From Nocardia sp. (GTDB lineage: Bacteria; Actinomycetota; Actinomycetes; Mycobacteriales; Mycobacteriaceae): DNA of 61,435 bases. The stretch covers positions 1-61,435 of the forward strand of contig NZ_JAODNK010000191.1 of the NCBI RefSeq assembly GCF_025465275.1, read 5' to 3'. Of this stretch, positions 25,875-34,915 are shown one piece after another. A program made the position numbers and the translations under genes. The number at the start of each line of letters is the position of its first letter. Within the stretch, counting starts at the first letter, position 1. The notes below the pieces were generated by a model. The model was not told the DNA's origin. It worked only from the letters and a program-made list of their open reading frames with translations, and did not search any database.

Positions 25875-25925
25875 ATATCTCGAATCCTTCTGTGCTGCTG
25901 GAGTTTTCGGGGTTACATCCGTGGT

Positions 25926-26567
25926 TCATTCATTCGCACTCTCCACTCCTGAGATCTGAGCTGACGTCGAATCGGTCAACCGGTTGCCGAATCCGTCCAC
26001 GGTGAGGCCCGCATCATGCTGTCGTCCCTTGACGCTGTCGATGCCAAGATCGGCCTCAGCGATTGCCCGAAGTAGTTGGGCCGCAACGGTGTCGAGATAC
26101 GGGTCGCGCTGTCCCGGTGGCAACTCTGCGATGCGTCGGTTGGTGGCGACGTGGCTGGCCTCGAGCTCGGTCCGCCGTCTCCTCAGGTCACGTTCTTCAC
26201 GCACCAACTGCATAGGCAGAGTGTTGCCCGGTGCGGAGGGCGGCAGATTCTCGCCGACGAACCACTCGATAGCCCTTATCGACTGGTCGATTTCGCCCGG
26301 GAGGTACGCGACGGGACCATCGGGAACATCCGGGAACAGCAGCAATATCGGCGGGACGTCGAGGGCGCGCGCGAGTACTAACAGCTGTGTCACCTCGAGT
26401 CGGGTTCGTCGTCCGACTTCGAGATCGGAAATCGTTGCGCGGGTGACTCGGTACCCCAGCTCAGCGGTGCGATCGGACAACCACTGCGCAGAGCGGTCGC
26501 CCCGATGGCGTCTGATCTGTTCGGCGATCCTTCGGACGGTGGAGTCCTTCCACGTCGATTGCGTCAT
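25926..26567 (-). CDS. XRE-family repressor of the element
   Basis: A 213-residue DNA-binding protein, probably the maintenance repressor. The N-terminal helix-turn-helix spans about residues 10-70 (SAQWLSDRTAELG, then RATISDLEVGRR). The remainder is a helical region with a charged segment (REERDLRRRRTELEA) that may dimerise. It is transcribed away from the excisionase-like gene across a 180-bp control region, the usual repressor/early-promoter layout. A start at 26567 is supported by the position of the domain. Confidence 0.85.
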   Translation of the reverse strand: MTQSTWKDSTVRRIAEQIRRHRGDRSAQWLSDRTAELGYRVTRATISDLEVGRRTRLEVTQLLVLARALDVPPILLLFPDVPDGPVAYLPGEIDQSIRAIEWFVGENLPPSAPGNTLPMQLVREERDLRRRRTELEASHVATNRRIAELPPGQRDPYLDTVAAQLLRAIAEADLGIDSVKGRQHDAGLTVDGFGNRLTDSTSAQISGVESANE

Positions 26568-26747
26568 TTTCGAGAGGATACTGCCAATATTGCGCGGAAT
26601 CCAAGCGACTCCAATTCTGCAATCCAGTCAGAGCGGCGGTAGTTTCTCCCCGCGACCCGGGGTCCAGTTCCAGATGCTGTTGCCGCGCCAAGTCTGCGGC
26701 GCGCAAGGACCGTCCACTGAAACCGGCAAATGCTCGAAAGGTGCGTC
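26568..26747. promoter_or_regulatory. divergent control region of the element
   Basis: 180 bp between the leftward repressor gene and the rightward excisionase-like gene, AT-richer than its surroundings. It should hold both early promoters and the operators. Partial repeats (ccaatattgc and ccaattctgc) are visible, but I cannot define operators with confidence. Confidence 0.5.
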
Positions 26748-26951
26748 ATGCTCTACGACTTCGCTCACATCACGACCCCCACCATGGCCGTGGGGGATGC
26801 TGCGGCTGCGCTCGGTATCGCACGATCGACGGCGTACCAGCTCGCCCGAGCAGGTGACTTTCCTTGCAAGGTGGTGCGAGTTGGTACGCGGTACCGAGTC
26901 GTCACGGCCGATCTGCGTCGCCTTCTGAGTGCGGAGAGTGTCGCTGCCTGA
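26748..26951 (+). CDS. excisionase-like helix-turn-helix protein
   Basis: A 67-residue winged-helix protein of the MerR/excisionase (HTH_17) type: VGDAAAALGIARSTAYQLA for the first helices, then KVVRVGTRYRVVTADLRRLL for the wing. Such proteins bend DNA for excision or control early genes. The ATG at 26748 has AAAGGTG upstream and was preferred over 26730. It is the first rightward gene after the control region. Confidence 0.8.
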   Translation: MLYDFAHITTPTMAVGDAAAALGIARSTAYQLARAGDFPCKVVRVGTRYRVVTADLRRLLSAESVAA

Positions 26952-27007
26952 GAACGTCTTGTGTGTCGCCCGAACCTCATTCGCACACGCCCGCGCTGAA
27001 CAGGTAA

Positions 27008-27898
27008 ATGCAAGCGCTGCAAGAGAATCCGAGCATTTCCTTGAGTATTGAAGCGATTGTCTGGGCACTCAAAAGCGCGTCCGGCGTGAGCGGGCGCGAA
27101 CAGGTCGTGCTGATCGGTCTCGGCGAGCACGCCAATGCTGATGGCACGGTTGCCTTTCCCTCGCAGGCCACCCTTGCCGGGTATGCCCGATGCAGTTTGC
27201 GCACTGTCGCGCGTGCGATCGAATCGCTGGAGGAAAAAGGGCTCATCGAGCGTGGCGATCAGCGACTCGCTCGTCGCTACAGCACTGGCCACCGGCCACC
27301 GATCGTCTGGAATCTTCGGCTAGACCGAGTTCGCAACCACGCTGAAACCACATCGGAATACATGTCACCGGTGACTGAACCTGACGGCAACGACTACGTC
27401 AGGGGTGACCAAACGTGCCACTCAAGGTCGGGAAACCTGCCACTGGTGGTCGAGAATCATGCCAGCCGTGGCGTAGTAACCGTCCCGAACCGTCCTGAAC
27501 CACAAAAGCGCAGCGCAGCACAGGATTCGAGCATCCCCGCCGGAGCCTGGACGCTCGTTGACAACGTCATCGGCCAAGAGTTTCCTTCGGGCGTACGGAC
27601 CGGCCTCGCCAGAAAGGCCGCCGAGCTACTTGCCGAGGGAAAGTCGTCCGGCGACATCGAGGCTGGGCTACAGATTTGGCAATCACGCCCAGGGGTCGGT
27701 CCCGGCTTACTGCCATACCTCGTCGGCGATGCCGTCAAAGCCCGCACCATGCCGTCACCCAAGTCGACGACGAATGACCGGGTCGCGCAGGCACAGGCGC
27801 TCAAACGGCCCGAGTGGGACGACTACGACCCTGCACTCGATCGCCCGGCAGTCGGTCTTGCTGCCAGATTCATTGCACAGAAAGCGATTACACGATGA
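27008..27898 (+). CDS. helix-turn-helix replication-initiator-like protein
   Basis: A 296-residue protein with an N-terminal winged-helix domain (VVLIGLGEHANADGTVAFPS, then LRTVARAIESLEEKGLIER), as in replication initiators and replisome organisers of phages and plasmids (HTH_36 type). A variable linker follows, then a helical C-terminal region (LARKAAELLAEGKSSGDIEAG) like those in DnaD/RepA-type proteins. Its position as a main early gene of the element supports a role in replication, which is inferred. The start has only a weak ribosome-binding site (acaggtaa). The stop overlaps the next start. Confidence 0.65.
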   Translation: MQALQENPSISLSIEAIVWALKSASGVSGREQVVLIGLGEHANADGTVAFPSQATLAGYARCSLRTVARAIESLEEKGLIERGDQRLARRYSTGHRPPIVWNLRLDRVRNHAETTSEYMSPVTEPDGNDYVRGDQTCHSRSGNLPLVVENHASRGVVTVPNRPEPQKRSAAQDSSIPAGAWTLVDNVIGQEFPSGVRTGLARKAAELLAEGKSSGDIEAGLQIWQSRPGVGPGLLPYLVGDAVKARTMPSPKSTTNDRVAQAQALKRPEWDDYDPALDRPAVGLAARFIAQKAITR

Positions 27899-28371
27899 AC
27901 CGCAACGAGACCGCAGACCTGTTGTCTGTGATCGCGACGTATGACCAGCGGACGATCGGTGAAGCCGACGTCGAAGCTTGGTTCGCTGCGCTCGGTGAGA
28001 TGCATTACCGAGAGGCGCGTGACGCTGTCGTCGAGCATCACAAGACCAGCACCGACCGCATCCGGCCGGTGCACGTGCTCGACCTCGCGCGGCGTGCGTC
28101 CAACGATCGCATCGAGCGTGCCAGCGCGTCGCCGGTGTATCGGGATCAGCGCGACGCCGAACGTGATGGGCGGCTGGCGCGATTGCTCGGCGGTAGTCCT
28201 GCGGCTCTTGGTACCAGCGCCGAACGATCACAGCCCGCGTCCGAGGCCACACGAAAAGCAGTGATGGCTCAGACAGCCAAGTTCTTTCGCATCGAGACAA
28301 GCCAGGAGAAGGCCATGCGCATCCATCTCGAGTACGTCGCGAAGAACGAGGGCGGGGCGATGGCGGCGTGA
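27895..28371 (+). CDS. small element protein, possible replication partner
   Basis: A 158-residue protein, mainly helical and charged. The ATG at 27895 overlaps the previous stop as ATGA. The beginning (NRNETADLLSVIATYDQRTIG, then WFAALGEMHYREARDAVVEHHK) resembles the short proteins found right after initiator genes in actinophages and integrative elements, where the pair often acts as a replication module. I cannot assign a definite family. It overlaps the next ORF by 4 bases. Confidence 0.6.
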   Translation: MNRNETADLLSVIATYDQRTIGEADVEAWFAALGEMHYREARDAVVEHHKTSTDRIRPVHVLDLARRASNDRIERASASPVYRDQRDAERDGRLARLLGGSPAALGTSAERSQPASEATRKAVMAQTAKFFRIETSQEKAMRIHLEYVAKNEGGAMAA

Positions 28372-28556
28372 GGCGACCCCGATTTGAACACTGCAATGCT
28401 TCCGCGGATTCGGTGGAACAGCTCCCCGAGTGGGAACAGCGCTACGTCCGCGCCCTACGCCGGGAGAACGCGAGTCTGCGGGTGCGCGTCCGTGATCTGG
28501 AGCGCCGAGGGTGCGCTTGCCCGCCTAGCGCAAGGAATCCGAATCATGCCCAATGA
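28368..28556 (+). CDS. small hypothetical protein of the element
   Basis: A 62-residue protein of unknown function with a GTG start at 28368 overlapping the previous stop (GTGA). It is Arg-rich, with a predicted helix (YVRALRRENASLRVRVRDLERRG cut short here) that has heptad-like Leu/Val spacing, so a short coiled coil is likely. Its end overlaps the next ORF by 11 bases. Confidence 0.5.
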   Translation: MRRPRFEHCNASADSVEQLPEWEQRYVRALRRENASLRVRVRDLERRGCACPPSARNPNHAQ

Positions 28557-28761
28557 CGCCGCCAGCGCGTACCTGGGACTACACCGGGCGCACCTCGTCG
28601 CCGACCTGCGAGACACCCGCGCCCTCCGTGCAGCCGCTCTCCGGGGCGATCTGGGAACCGTCCGATGCCTTGCCGGTGCTTGTGCCCTGCGTCTGGTCCA
28701 GCGCCAACACCTCTGGGACACACGAGTTCTGCCGGAACACCTATCAGGAGAACCCGAATGA
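28546..28761 (+). CDS. small hypothetical protein of the element
   Basis: A 71-residue protein of unknown function. The ATG at 28546 has AAGGA about 8 bases upstream. It is Ala/Leu/Arg-rich and probably helical (SAYLGLHRAHLVADLRDTR). It overlaps both neighbours, by 11 and 4 bases, as is usual in compact phage-like operons. Confidence 0.5.
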   Translation: MPNDAASAYLGLHRAHLVADLRDTRALRAAALRGDLGTVRCLAGACALRLVQRQHLWDTRVLPEHLSGEPE

Positions 28762-29009
28762 CCACCGACCCGTCCGCTCCGAGATCCGAACTGCGCACCC
28801 GCCGCAGCCTTTTCGGTGCCGAAGTCTTCACGGTCCACCGTTCCGCACGAGGCAACACCCTTGTGATCAGCGGCCCCGGCCTGCGCCTGGACATGCACCC
28901 CACCGCCGCACGGAGCCTCGCCGGCCGAATTGCCGACGCACTCGAAGGATTCGAAATCGGAAGCGACCACACCGCCCTCGCTCAGGAGAAGCCATGGCCG
29001 CCGCTGTGA
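28758..29009 (+). CDS. small hypothetical protein of the element
   Basis: An 83-residue protein of unknown function, starting in an ATGA overlap at 28758. After a short polar start there are two strand-like segments (EVFTVHRSARGNTLVISG) and a C-terminal helix (ARSLAGRIADALEGFEIG). Proteins of this size and pattern are common in actinobacterial mobile elements, but I know no function. Confidence 0.5.
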   Translation: MTTDPSAPRSELRTRRSLFGAEVFTVHRSARGNTLVISGPGLRLDMHPTAARSLAGRIADALEGFEIGSDHTALAQEKPWPPL

Positions 29010-29449
29010 CCGGTCACGGCCCAAAACGTACGCGCGCGCAGGAGATCGCGCCGGAGGTGGCGCGACTGCGTGCGCAGGGACTGGGCCGAAACGAGATCGC
29101 GCGAACGCTTGGTGCGTCGGCTGGCACCGTGTCGAACGCCGCAGAGCTGGCGGGCATCTCGTTCGACGCGAGCGCGACTGCCGCCGCCACCGAGGTATGC
29201 AAGGCCACGGCACAGCAGCGGCGCACCCTGCTGGTTGGGCGACTGCTCGAAGTGGCCTCCGATGCGCTCGACCGGCCCGAGGCCTCGCCTAGGGAACTGC
29301 GCGACCTCGCCATCGTGGCAGGCGTCGCGATCGACAAGTCCCTCAAGCTCGAATCCCACGAACAGACCGACGCCGCTCTCAGCGCGGTCGACGGATGGCT
29401 CACAGCGATGCTCGGCGACAAGCCAGCGATCGCCAGCCCATCCGAATAG
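28994..29449 (+). CDS. helix-turn-helix protein of the element
   Basis: A 151-residue protein with a resolvase-type helix-turn-helix near the start (VARLRAQGLGRNEIARTLGA, then SAGTVSNAAELAG), followed by a helical region. This layout is seen in small terminase subunits and in regulators of phage-like elements. As no large terminase is present, packaging by a helper phage is one possibility and regulation is another. The ATG at 28994 follows AGGAGAAGCC and overlaps the previous gene by 16 bases. Confidence 0.6.
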   Translation: MAAAVTGHGPKRTRAQEIAPEVARLRAQGLGRNEIARTLGASAGTVSNAAELAGISFDASATAAATEVCKATAQQRRTLLVGRLLEVASDALDRPEASPRELRDLAIVAGVAIDKSLKLESHEQTDAALSAVDGWLTAMLGDKPAIASPSE

Positions 29450-29473
29450 CCCACCACTGCAAGGAGATTCACC

Positions 29474-30268
29474 ATGTCCCAGCCCTCTGCCATCGCTGCT
29501 GACCACGCCGAGCGCGACGAACGCCGCCACTTCGCCGCAGCAGTAAACCGTGCGCTCCCGGATCGCGGCGACCGTTACCACCTGATCGCCCAGGTAACCG
29601 GCAAGTACATCTCTGCCGACGAATACCCCACCGCCAACGAACTGCGTCAGGTGCTAAATGCAATCCCAGCGCATCTCGCGCAGCAACGCGCCGAAGTCGA
29701 CGCCGAAGCGGCTCGCTGCGCGGACGAGGAACGAACGCAGGCCGCCCGCACGCTGGCTGCCCTTGAGGAGGCCATTCGTGCGGGTGCTCATGTGTCGGCC
29801 GCCGAACTGGCCGCCGCACAGGCAGAGGCCAGCGCAGAGGCCAAACGCGACGAGTTGGCTGCCGAAGGCACGAAGGCGCGCGCCAAGGCCGGGCGCGAAC
29901 TGAGCAAGCGTCAGGAATCAGCGAAATCGGCTGTGCGCAAAGACCTTCCGATTCCCCCTCTCGCCGAGATTGCCGCAGCAGTCGACGCCGCCGAGATGGC
30001 AATCGGACGGGTGGACGTACTGCGTGCCGCCCACCGGGACCGAATCGAAGCCGCGAAGGCTGTTCTCCGCGACGGCGGCGTGGTCGAACGATCGTGGTAC
30101 GACAACGCACGTGAGGGCATCGATGACTCGACCCATGGTCATGATCGGCTACCGGCTGTGACCATCGACGATGTCACATACGGCCTGGACAGCATCACGG
30201 ACGCGCTCGTGGAGATCGGACGCTACGCCTTGCAGATGTCGGGTACCGGAAGGATGGCGAAGCACTAA
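29474..30268 (+). CDS. coiled-coil hypothetical protein of the element
   Basis: A 264-residue protein of unknown function. Residues about 65-155 are rich in Ala, Glu, Arg and Lys (AAELAAAQAEASAEAKRDE) and should form a long coiled coil; the two ends look globular. The ATG at 29474 has AAGGAG 9 bases upstream. It is the last gene of the rightward operon and is followed by a strong hairpin. A structural or scaffold-like role is possible but unsupported. Confidence 0.55.
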   Translation: MSQPSAIAADHAERDERRHFAAAVNRALPDRGDRYHLIAQVTGKYISADEYPTANELRQVLNAIPAHLAQQRAEVDAEAARCADEERTQAARTLAALEEAIRAGAHVSAAELAAAQAEASAEAKRDELAAEGTKARAKAGRELSKRQESAKSAVRKDLPIPPLAEIAAAVDAAEMAIGRVDVLRAAHRDRIEAAKAVLRDGGVVERSWYDNAREGIDDSTHGHDRLPAVTIDDVTYGLDSITDALVEIGRYALQMSGTGRMAKH

Positions 30269-30325
30269 CTTGACGCCGCTCGTCAGGGCTCGATGACCGG
30301 CCGATCTGACCTCCGGGGAAGCCGA

Positions 30326-30366
30326 ATCCTGACCCCCGATAAGTGAGGCTTATCGGTGGTCAGGAT
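30326..30366. terminator. strong hairpin ending the element's rightward operon
   Basis: 18-base arms (30326-30343 and 30349-30366) with a single mismatch and the loop tgagg. It divides the replication-type genes from the cargo genes. Confidence 0.85.
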
Positions 30367-30507
30367 CCGCGCCCGGTAGGGCATGTCAAAGACTTTGGCC
30401 GCCTTGGCTCCGCTGCCGCATCGCCGATTCGGGTGCTCGGAAGCCGTACAAGTATCCCTCAATAATCGGATGGCCATGGAGGCGTGTTTGCACTATCGTG
30501 CGCGGTT

Positions 30508-31611
30508 ATGACACCCGCGGCCGATCCCTTTGCCGACATGACCAACGAGCAGCGTAAGCGCATACAGGAGCGCATCACACTTGAGTTTGTCTATCGGCCA
30601 GGCGATTTCGTTCTGATCGAAGAGCGGGAACGTCCCGACTTTGCGCTCCACGGTCATGAGGTGCGCGAGCCGTTCGGTGTCGAGATTACCCAGCTGTTCC
30701 CGAATGAGACATACGCGCGGCTCCACGCGATGCCGGGTTACATGGAGTCGTTGTGGGACAAGACTCGTTCGCCGATCAAGGAGGACGCCGCCATACTCGA
30801 TGTCCAAGATGTAGTCGTTAGGGATCAGGATGGGAAGACAAAGTACGAGGGTCTGCCGGCCATAATCGCCAAGCCGCATTCCCGCGAAGATTTCCATATG
30901 CGGCTGGCAGAAGTTATTGAGGACAAATCGGGTAAGCGATACGACTTCACCGGCTTCTCGCATGCCAATCTTGTTGTTCTCGACTGGTTTCGGATGGATT
31001 TCAACGCCAGCGACTATTCAACAGATGCACTGTTCAACGAGCGTGTTCGAGAGGCGTTGCGTGCCACGCCGTTTCGCGAGGTCCATCTGCTTCTCTATGA
31101 CCTTGGATCTGGCAGGGAGGGCACGACGTCGGCTGGACCTGACGAAAGCCCTGAGTCGCCGACTCATGCGAAGCAACCCGCTCTGATGCGAGTGCCGCTC
31201 AAGCAACTGCTGCTTGTCGAACAGTTCTTCGCGGCTTATGGAGCGATCGGGGGGTACCTTGCGGAGGACCCCAGCCTTGACCATGGCATTGCCCATCTCA
31301 ACAGGCTGACCTGCGATTTTGTGTCTCGTTGTCTGCGGGTCGGGACCGTTGTTGTGCTAGATGGCTTTCCACGTGTTCGGTTCGGTGCCTCTGCGATTGG
31401 GCTGTCGGAAGGCGGCGTAACGGTGATCGACGACCAGGACTTCCCGATCGAACAGGCCGAGATTGTCGAGATAGTCGAGCGGATGCCTGTTGAGCGAGAA
31501 GCGGAGTTGAGTGATCAGATCGCTCAACTCTGCTTCAGGCCTGGAATCTCGGAGACTACGCACGAACCACCCTCTCGTGCGCCATTTTTGCGAGAGGCAC
31601 CCAGACCTTAG
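30508..31611 (+). CDS. unknown cargo protein with a nuclease-like motif
   Basis: A 367-residue protein with no family I can name. Near residue 40 it reads ERERPDFALHG, then FGVEIT about 15 residues later. An acidic PDF followed by a strand with G-(V/I)-E-(V/I)-T is the outline of a PD-(D/E)xK-type active site in which Lys is replaced by Thr. The rest is mixed alpha/beta with no membrane helix. It stands alone as a single gene behind a strong terminator in the cargo part of the element, a place where defence nucleases often sit. A nuclease role is an inference. The ATG at 30508 was chosen over 30484. Confidence 0.55.
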   Translation: MTPAADPFADMTNEQRKRIQERITLEFVYRPGDFVLIEERERPDFALHGHEVREPFGVEITQLFPNETYARLHAMPGYMESLWDKTRSPIKEDAAILDVQDVVVRDQDGKTKYEGLPAIIAKPHSREDFHMRLAEVIEDKSGKRYDFTGFSHANLVVLDWFRMDFNASDYSTDALFNERVREALRATPFREVHLLLYDLGSGREGTTSAGPDESPESPTHAKQPALMRVPLKQLLLVEQFFAAYGAIGGYLAEDPSLDHGIAHLNRLTCDFVSRCLRVGTVVVLDGFPRVRFGASAIGLSEGGVTVIDDQDFPIEQAEIVEIVERMPVEREAELSDQIAQLCFRPGISETTHEPPSRAPFLREAPRP

Positions 31612-31716
31612 GGGCAGTACTAACCCGCATACCGAGGCGCGTACATACGTCCGACATTCGGCTAGTTGTGGTATCTCAGGACGTTGATTCAGTGATGATA
31701 CTGGGGCTCAGTTGCG

Positions 31717-32301
31717 TCAGACATCCCAGTTGGTCGGCGGCCTATCGAAGTACTTGGCTGCCCCTGCGACGTCGGTGTGGGTCAGGCCCTGAGCGATCAG
31801 ATAGGTCTGTACGTAATACAGGTCGCATCCTGCGTTTTTCAAGGTTGCAACCGGTTCGACCCGCTTCGCTTTGTAGAATGGCTCCGGACGCAGGAACCCG
31901 ATCCTGGCCAGTTCTTCAAGCGCGGCTTGTGCCTCATCGTTTGGAGTGGGCTCGATCGCTCCGGTGGCGAGATTAACCGCACCGGTCGCGGCGGCCCACC
32001 CACGAATAAGAGGTGCGGACCATTCCACAATGCCCAGTCGGTTTTCGCCAGCTACGTGGACGGCCTGCTCAAGCAGTTTCAGTGTTGGGCCGAGGCAGAA
32101 GACCGGCCCACCAGATTGTGCCTGGTTGCCCTTGTCACTGCCGACATTGCCGTTCTTGGCGTAGTCATCCAAGATTGGATCGCTCCAACGCTTCTGCGGG
32201 ATCAAGAAAGCCCTTGATGCCCAGCCTGATCCTCTGCGCAGCCAATCAATTACCGTCTCGTTCGCGTTGTCGTCGTAGGTGACCCAAGCTCGCTCAGTCA
32301 T
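31717..32301 (-). CDS. hypothetical cargo protein
   Basis: A 194-residue protein of unknown function, ATG at 32301. It begins MTERAWVTYDDN and has several Trp residues, with a helical C-terminal half (AQAALEELARIGFL). It has no signal peptide, membrane helix or known motif. It converges with the nuclease-like gene, with about 100 bases between the two stops. Base composition is lower in GC than the chromosome, in keeping with transfer. Confidence 0.55.
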   Translation of the reverse strand: MTERAWVTYDDNANETVIDWLRRGSGWASRAFLIPQKRWSDPILDDYAKNGNVGSDKGNQAQSGGPVFCLGPTLKLLEQAVHVAGENRLGIVEWSAPLIRGWAAATGAVNLATGAIEPTPNDEAQAALEELARIGFLRPEPFYKAKRVEPVATLKNAGCDLYYVQTYLIAQGLTHTDVAGAAKYFDRPPTNWDV

Positions 32302-32378
32302 GTGATCAACGTATCTGTGCGCGGCGACAACCTGTGAGCCGCCGCGCTACTGCTGAAACCGCTGGTTGATCGGGTTAC

Positions 32379-33638
32379 CTATCGCGCCGCGAGCATGGCT
32401 CGAATGCGATGGAGAGCGGCTCCCGCTTCGTCGGCCAAGCTAAGCATCCCTGCTGCCGTGGTTGCTCGAATCACCCGCTGAATTTGGTGCGGCAGTCGAT
32501 GACGTTCCGCAGATTCGATCGCATCGGTGAATGCCTGTGCAGCACTGACGATTTCCTGACTGGCGATGAGGACTTCGCCCGTCGTGACGCGCTCGATGAT
32601 GAACCACTGAGGGGCCGCCGGAGTGCCGGCCTGACGACTGACCAGCCGACAGGCATCAGGCACCCTTCCGGTGCCCATGAGCCCCCGCAACTCGATCTCC
32701 CGCAATGTGAAGGGCTGGAACAGTAAGCCGCTGCCTGTGTTCCGGTCGAGCAGACCACGGTAGGCGCTGAGTGCTGTGTCGAACCGGTCAGCGTCGCCGA
32801 GCTCCCCGGCGGCTCTGCACAGGAAGGCGAGCGAACCGCCCTGGTCGGCTGGATCGCTGGACAGCTGAAGAGAGTGGTCGAGTCGCGCGACTGCCGCCCC
32901 AGGATGTCCGGCCTTGCGCAGCTCGTTCCCGTGCATCCTGAGCGTATGGGCGTAGAAGTGTGAATCATCGAGATAGGCGGCAATTTTCACCGCCTGGCCG
33001 GTCCAGCGGGCGGCCGCCGATAGTCTTTCCTCGGGTAGGACAGTGCCGAGTGAAACGCCGAGTGCTACGCGCGCTTGGGCCAACAGGATCAGGCTGTCAC
33101 GTTCCATGCGGCCCTCAGACGCTCTGGCCTCCAGGCGAGCGACCAGCGGCCACAACTCGTTGACGGCTTCCACAGCATGCCCAGCCTGCCTGGCAATCTC
33201 GGCGAGACGTACTGTGCTGTCCCCGAATTGGAGCATCGCCCGGTATTCGATGTCGTCGACGTCGGTCACGCCCAGGACATGCGGAGGGAGGCAGAGCCGT
33301 GTGGCTATGTGTCTGCGGGTTCCTACGTCGCTGATGACCCTGCGACCTGTTTCGAGCATCGACACATACGAGTTGTCGTAGCCGAGTAGTTCGGCCAGTG
33401 CTGCCTGACTGGTGCCGTTGATGCGTCGATATGCCCGGAGGATCGTGGGGAGGTCACGAGTTGCGATTGCGGTAGCGGCTTCCGGTGTGGACCACAGCCA
33501 GACAGCCGACGCGATGGGCGCGGTACGAACGACGACAGACCTGCCAGTCTGGCTATTGGTAGCGCATGTGGGGCACACGGAGGCTTCCGCGTAGCGCCCT
33601 ATCGCCACCCCGCACGCCCGGCACCTACTATCGGCCAT
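32379..33638 (-). CDS. XRE-family regulator with zinc ribbon and TPR-like repeats
   Basis: A 419-residue regulator. Residues 4-25 hold a zinc-ribbon pair, CRACG and CPTC, 15 to 20 residues apart. A helix-turn-helix follows at about 70-110 (TSQAALAELLGYDNSYVSML), then about 250 residues of TPR-like helical pairs that could sense a peptide or small molecule. The ATG at 33638 has AGGACAG upstream; a longer frame starts at 33683. It lies 8 bases after the Nudix gene, so the two form an operon. Such XRE-TPR proteins often control one nearby gene set. Confidence 0.8.
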   Translation of the reverse strand: MADSRCRACGVAIGRYAEASVCPTCATNSQTGRSVVVRTAPIASAVWLWSTPEAATAIATRDLPTILRAYRRINGTSQAALAELLGYDNSYVSMLETGRRVISDVGTRRHIATRLCLPPHVLGVTDVDDIEYRAMLQFGDSTVRLAEIARQAGHAVEAVNELWPLVARLEARASEGRMERDSLILLAQARVALGVSLGTVLPEERLSAAARWTGQAVKIAAYLDDSHFYAHTLRMHGNELRKAGHPGAAVARLDHSLQLSSDPADQGGSLAFLCRAAGELGDADRFDTALSAYRGLLDRNTGSGLLFQPFTLREIELRGLMGTGRVPDACRLVSRQAGTPAAPQWFIIERVTTGEVLIASQEIVSAAQAFTDAIESAERHRLPHQIQRVIRATTAAGMLSLADEAGAALHRIRAMLAAR

Positions 33639-33646
33639 CGTCTGTC

Positions 33647-34072
33647 CTAGACGCTTTCTGCTGCCCTCAACTGGGCGAACCACGTCATGATCGACCGCTT
33701 GTAGCCGTCGGGCATGTTCAGTCCGGAGATCTCGTCCTCACGAAAGAGTCCAACTTCCTTGTGCTCATGAGAGAGAACGGGCTCAGCGTCAGTGTCCGGA
33801 TAGCAGCCGTAGGTCACGATGAAGACGTTCTTCTCCGCCTCGTTGATGTAGTACATCCAGGTATCGAGAATCGGGCCGGTGGTCACGGGCCACTGTGTCT
33901 CTTCAGTGATCTCTCGCGCCACGCATTCTTCTGGCGTCTCGTCCGGTTCGATCCGGCCGCCCGGCAGCTCCCACTCGTCGCGTTCGTTCTTCAGTAGCAG
34001 CACTTGTCCATCACGAACGACTACGCCTTTGATCGAGATCGAGTACAGGTGCGGCACGTATCCGGAGGTCAT
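33647..34072 (-). CDS. Nudix hydrolase
   Basis: A 141-residue pyrophosphohydrolase that cleaves a nucleoside diphosphate linked to another group. The Nudix box is visible: GRIEPDETPEECVAREITEE, matching Gx5Ex7REUxEE, with Thr in place of the last conserved Gly. It is cytosolic. I took the ATG at 34072; the frame can extend to a TTG at 34147. Substrate unknown. It is in an operon with the XRE-TPR regulator and diverges from the oxygenase gene. Confidence 0.85.
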   Translation of the reverse strand: MTSGYVPHLYSISIKGVVVRDGQVLLLKNERDEWELPGGRIEPDETPEECVAREITEETQWPVTTGPILDTWMYYINEAEKNVFIVTYGCYPDTDAEPVLSHEHKEVGLFREDEISGLNMPDGYKRSIMTWFAQLRAAESV

Positions 34073-34171
34073 GTTCGCGACGCTAGCACCGCGCCGGCCG
34101 GGTGGCTGTGGGGTTGGCGTTGACAGTTTGTCAGTGGACACGGCCAACGTGCCGAGCGCACGGTTTGAGCC

Positions 34172-34915
34172 ATGTTCGTTGACTTACAGCAGGATTGGGC
34201 GGCAGGGGTGGCGGCTGGGCTCGCTGCTGATGGGCTCGCCAGGTTCGACAGAATTCGTACACGGGCGCAACTGGTCACGTTGGGGGCGTCTCTCGGGCGG
34301 ATCGTTCCGCACCGCGACAGCGACGGCGACGGGGTAACCACGCTGGAGCATCGGGCAGGGCTCGCGCAGCGGCTTGGATTCGAGGGCTTCGGAATTGGTG
34401 CCTTAGCTCCGCACACCGACCGGTCCGGGGTCCCGGAGCCTCCAGCGCTGCTGCTCGTCGTGTGTGGTCGCAAGAGCACAACCGGAGGTGAATGCGTCGC
34501 GATCGACGGCTGCGCCGTGTACGGCGATCTCGCCCGGAATGAGCCGGAAGCCCTGCGGGCGCTGTCCCAGCCTCGGACCGTCTTGTTCGGTGGAGCTTCC
34601 GGTCACCTGGGCTCGATCTTCGAGCGCGCTCAGGGCGGCCGGATCCGGGTCCGATACCGGCGGGACGGCTTGGCGAAGTACTCGCCGGAAATCTCGCGGT
34701 GGCTCCCCATGCTCGACGCGGCTATCGACCGCCACGCGTGCCAATTCACTTTGGAACCGGGACACGGGTATGTGCTGCACAACCACAGGTGGTTGCACGG
34801 CCGGTCGGCGTTCACGGGCGAACGGGTGATGTACCGCCTGAGCTTGAATCCTCATCCCGAGTTCGCCATACCGTCCGGCTTTTTGGCTCCCGATGCTTTG
34901 GGGGTGGCGTCGTGA
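34172..34915 (+). CDS. TauD/TfdA-like Fe(II)/2-oxoglutarate oxygenase
   Basis: A 247-residue cytosolic oxygenase that would use iron, oxygen and 2-oxoglutarate to hydroxylate a substrate. The metal ligands appear as H-T-D in LAPHTDRSGVPEPP and a distal His in VLHNHRWLHGRSAF; the Arg of that segment would bind 2-oxoglutarate. The closest relatives in memory are clavaminate-synthase-like enzymes acting on amino acids. It is an unusual cargo for an integrative element. The stop overlaps the next gene (GTGA), and it diverges from the Nudix gene. Confidence 0.8.
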   Translation: MFVDLQQDWAAGVAAGLAADGLARFDRIRTRAQLVTLGASLGRIVPHRDSDGDGVTTLEHRAGLAQRLGFEGFGIGALAPHTDRSGVPEPPALLLVVCGRKSTTGGECVAIDGCAVYGDLARNEPEALRALSQPRTVLFGGASGHLGSIFERAQGGRIRVRYRRDGLAKYSPEISRWLPMLDAAIDRHACQFTLEPGHGYVLHNHRWLHGRSAFTGERVMYRLSLNPHPEFAIPSGFLAPDALGVAS

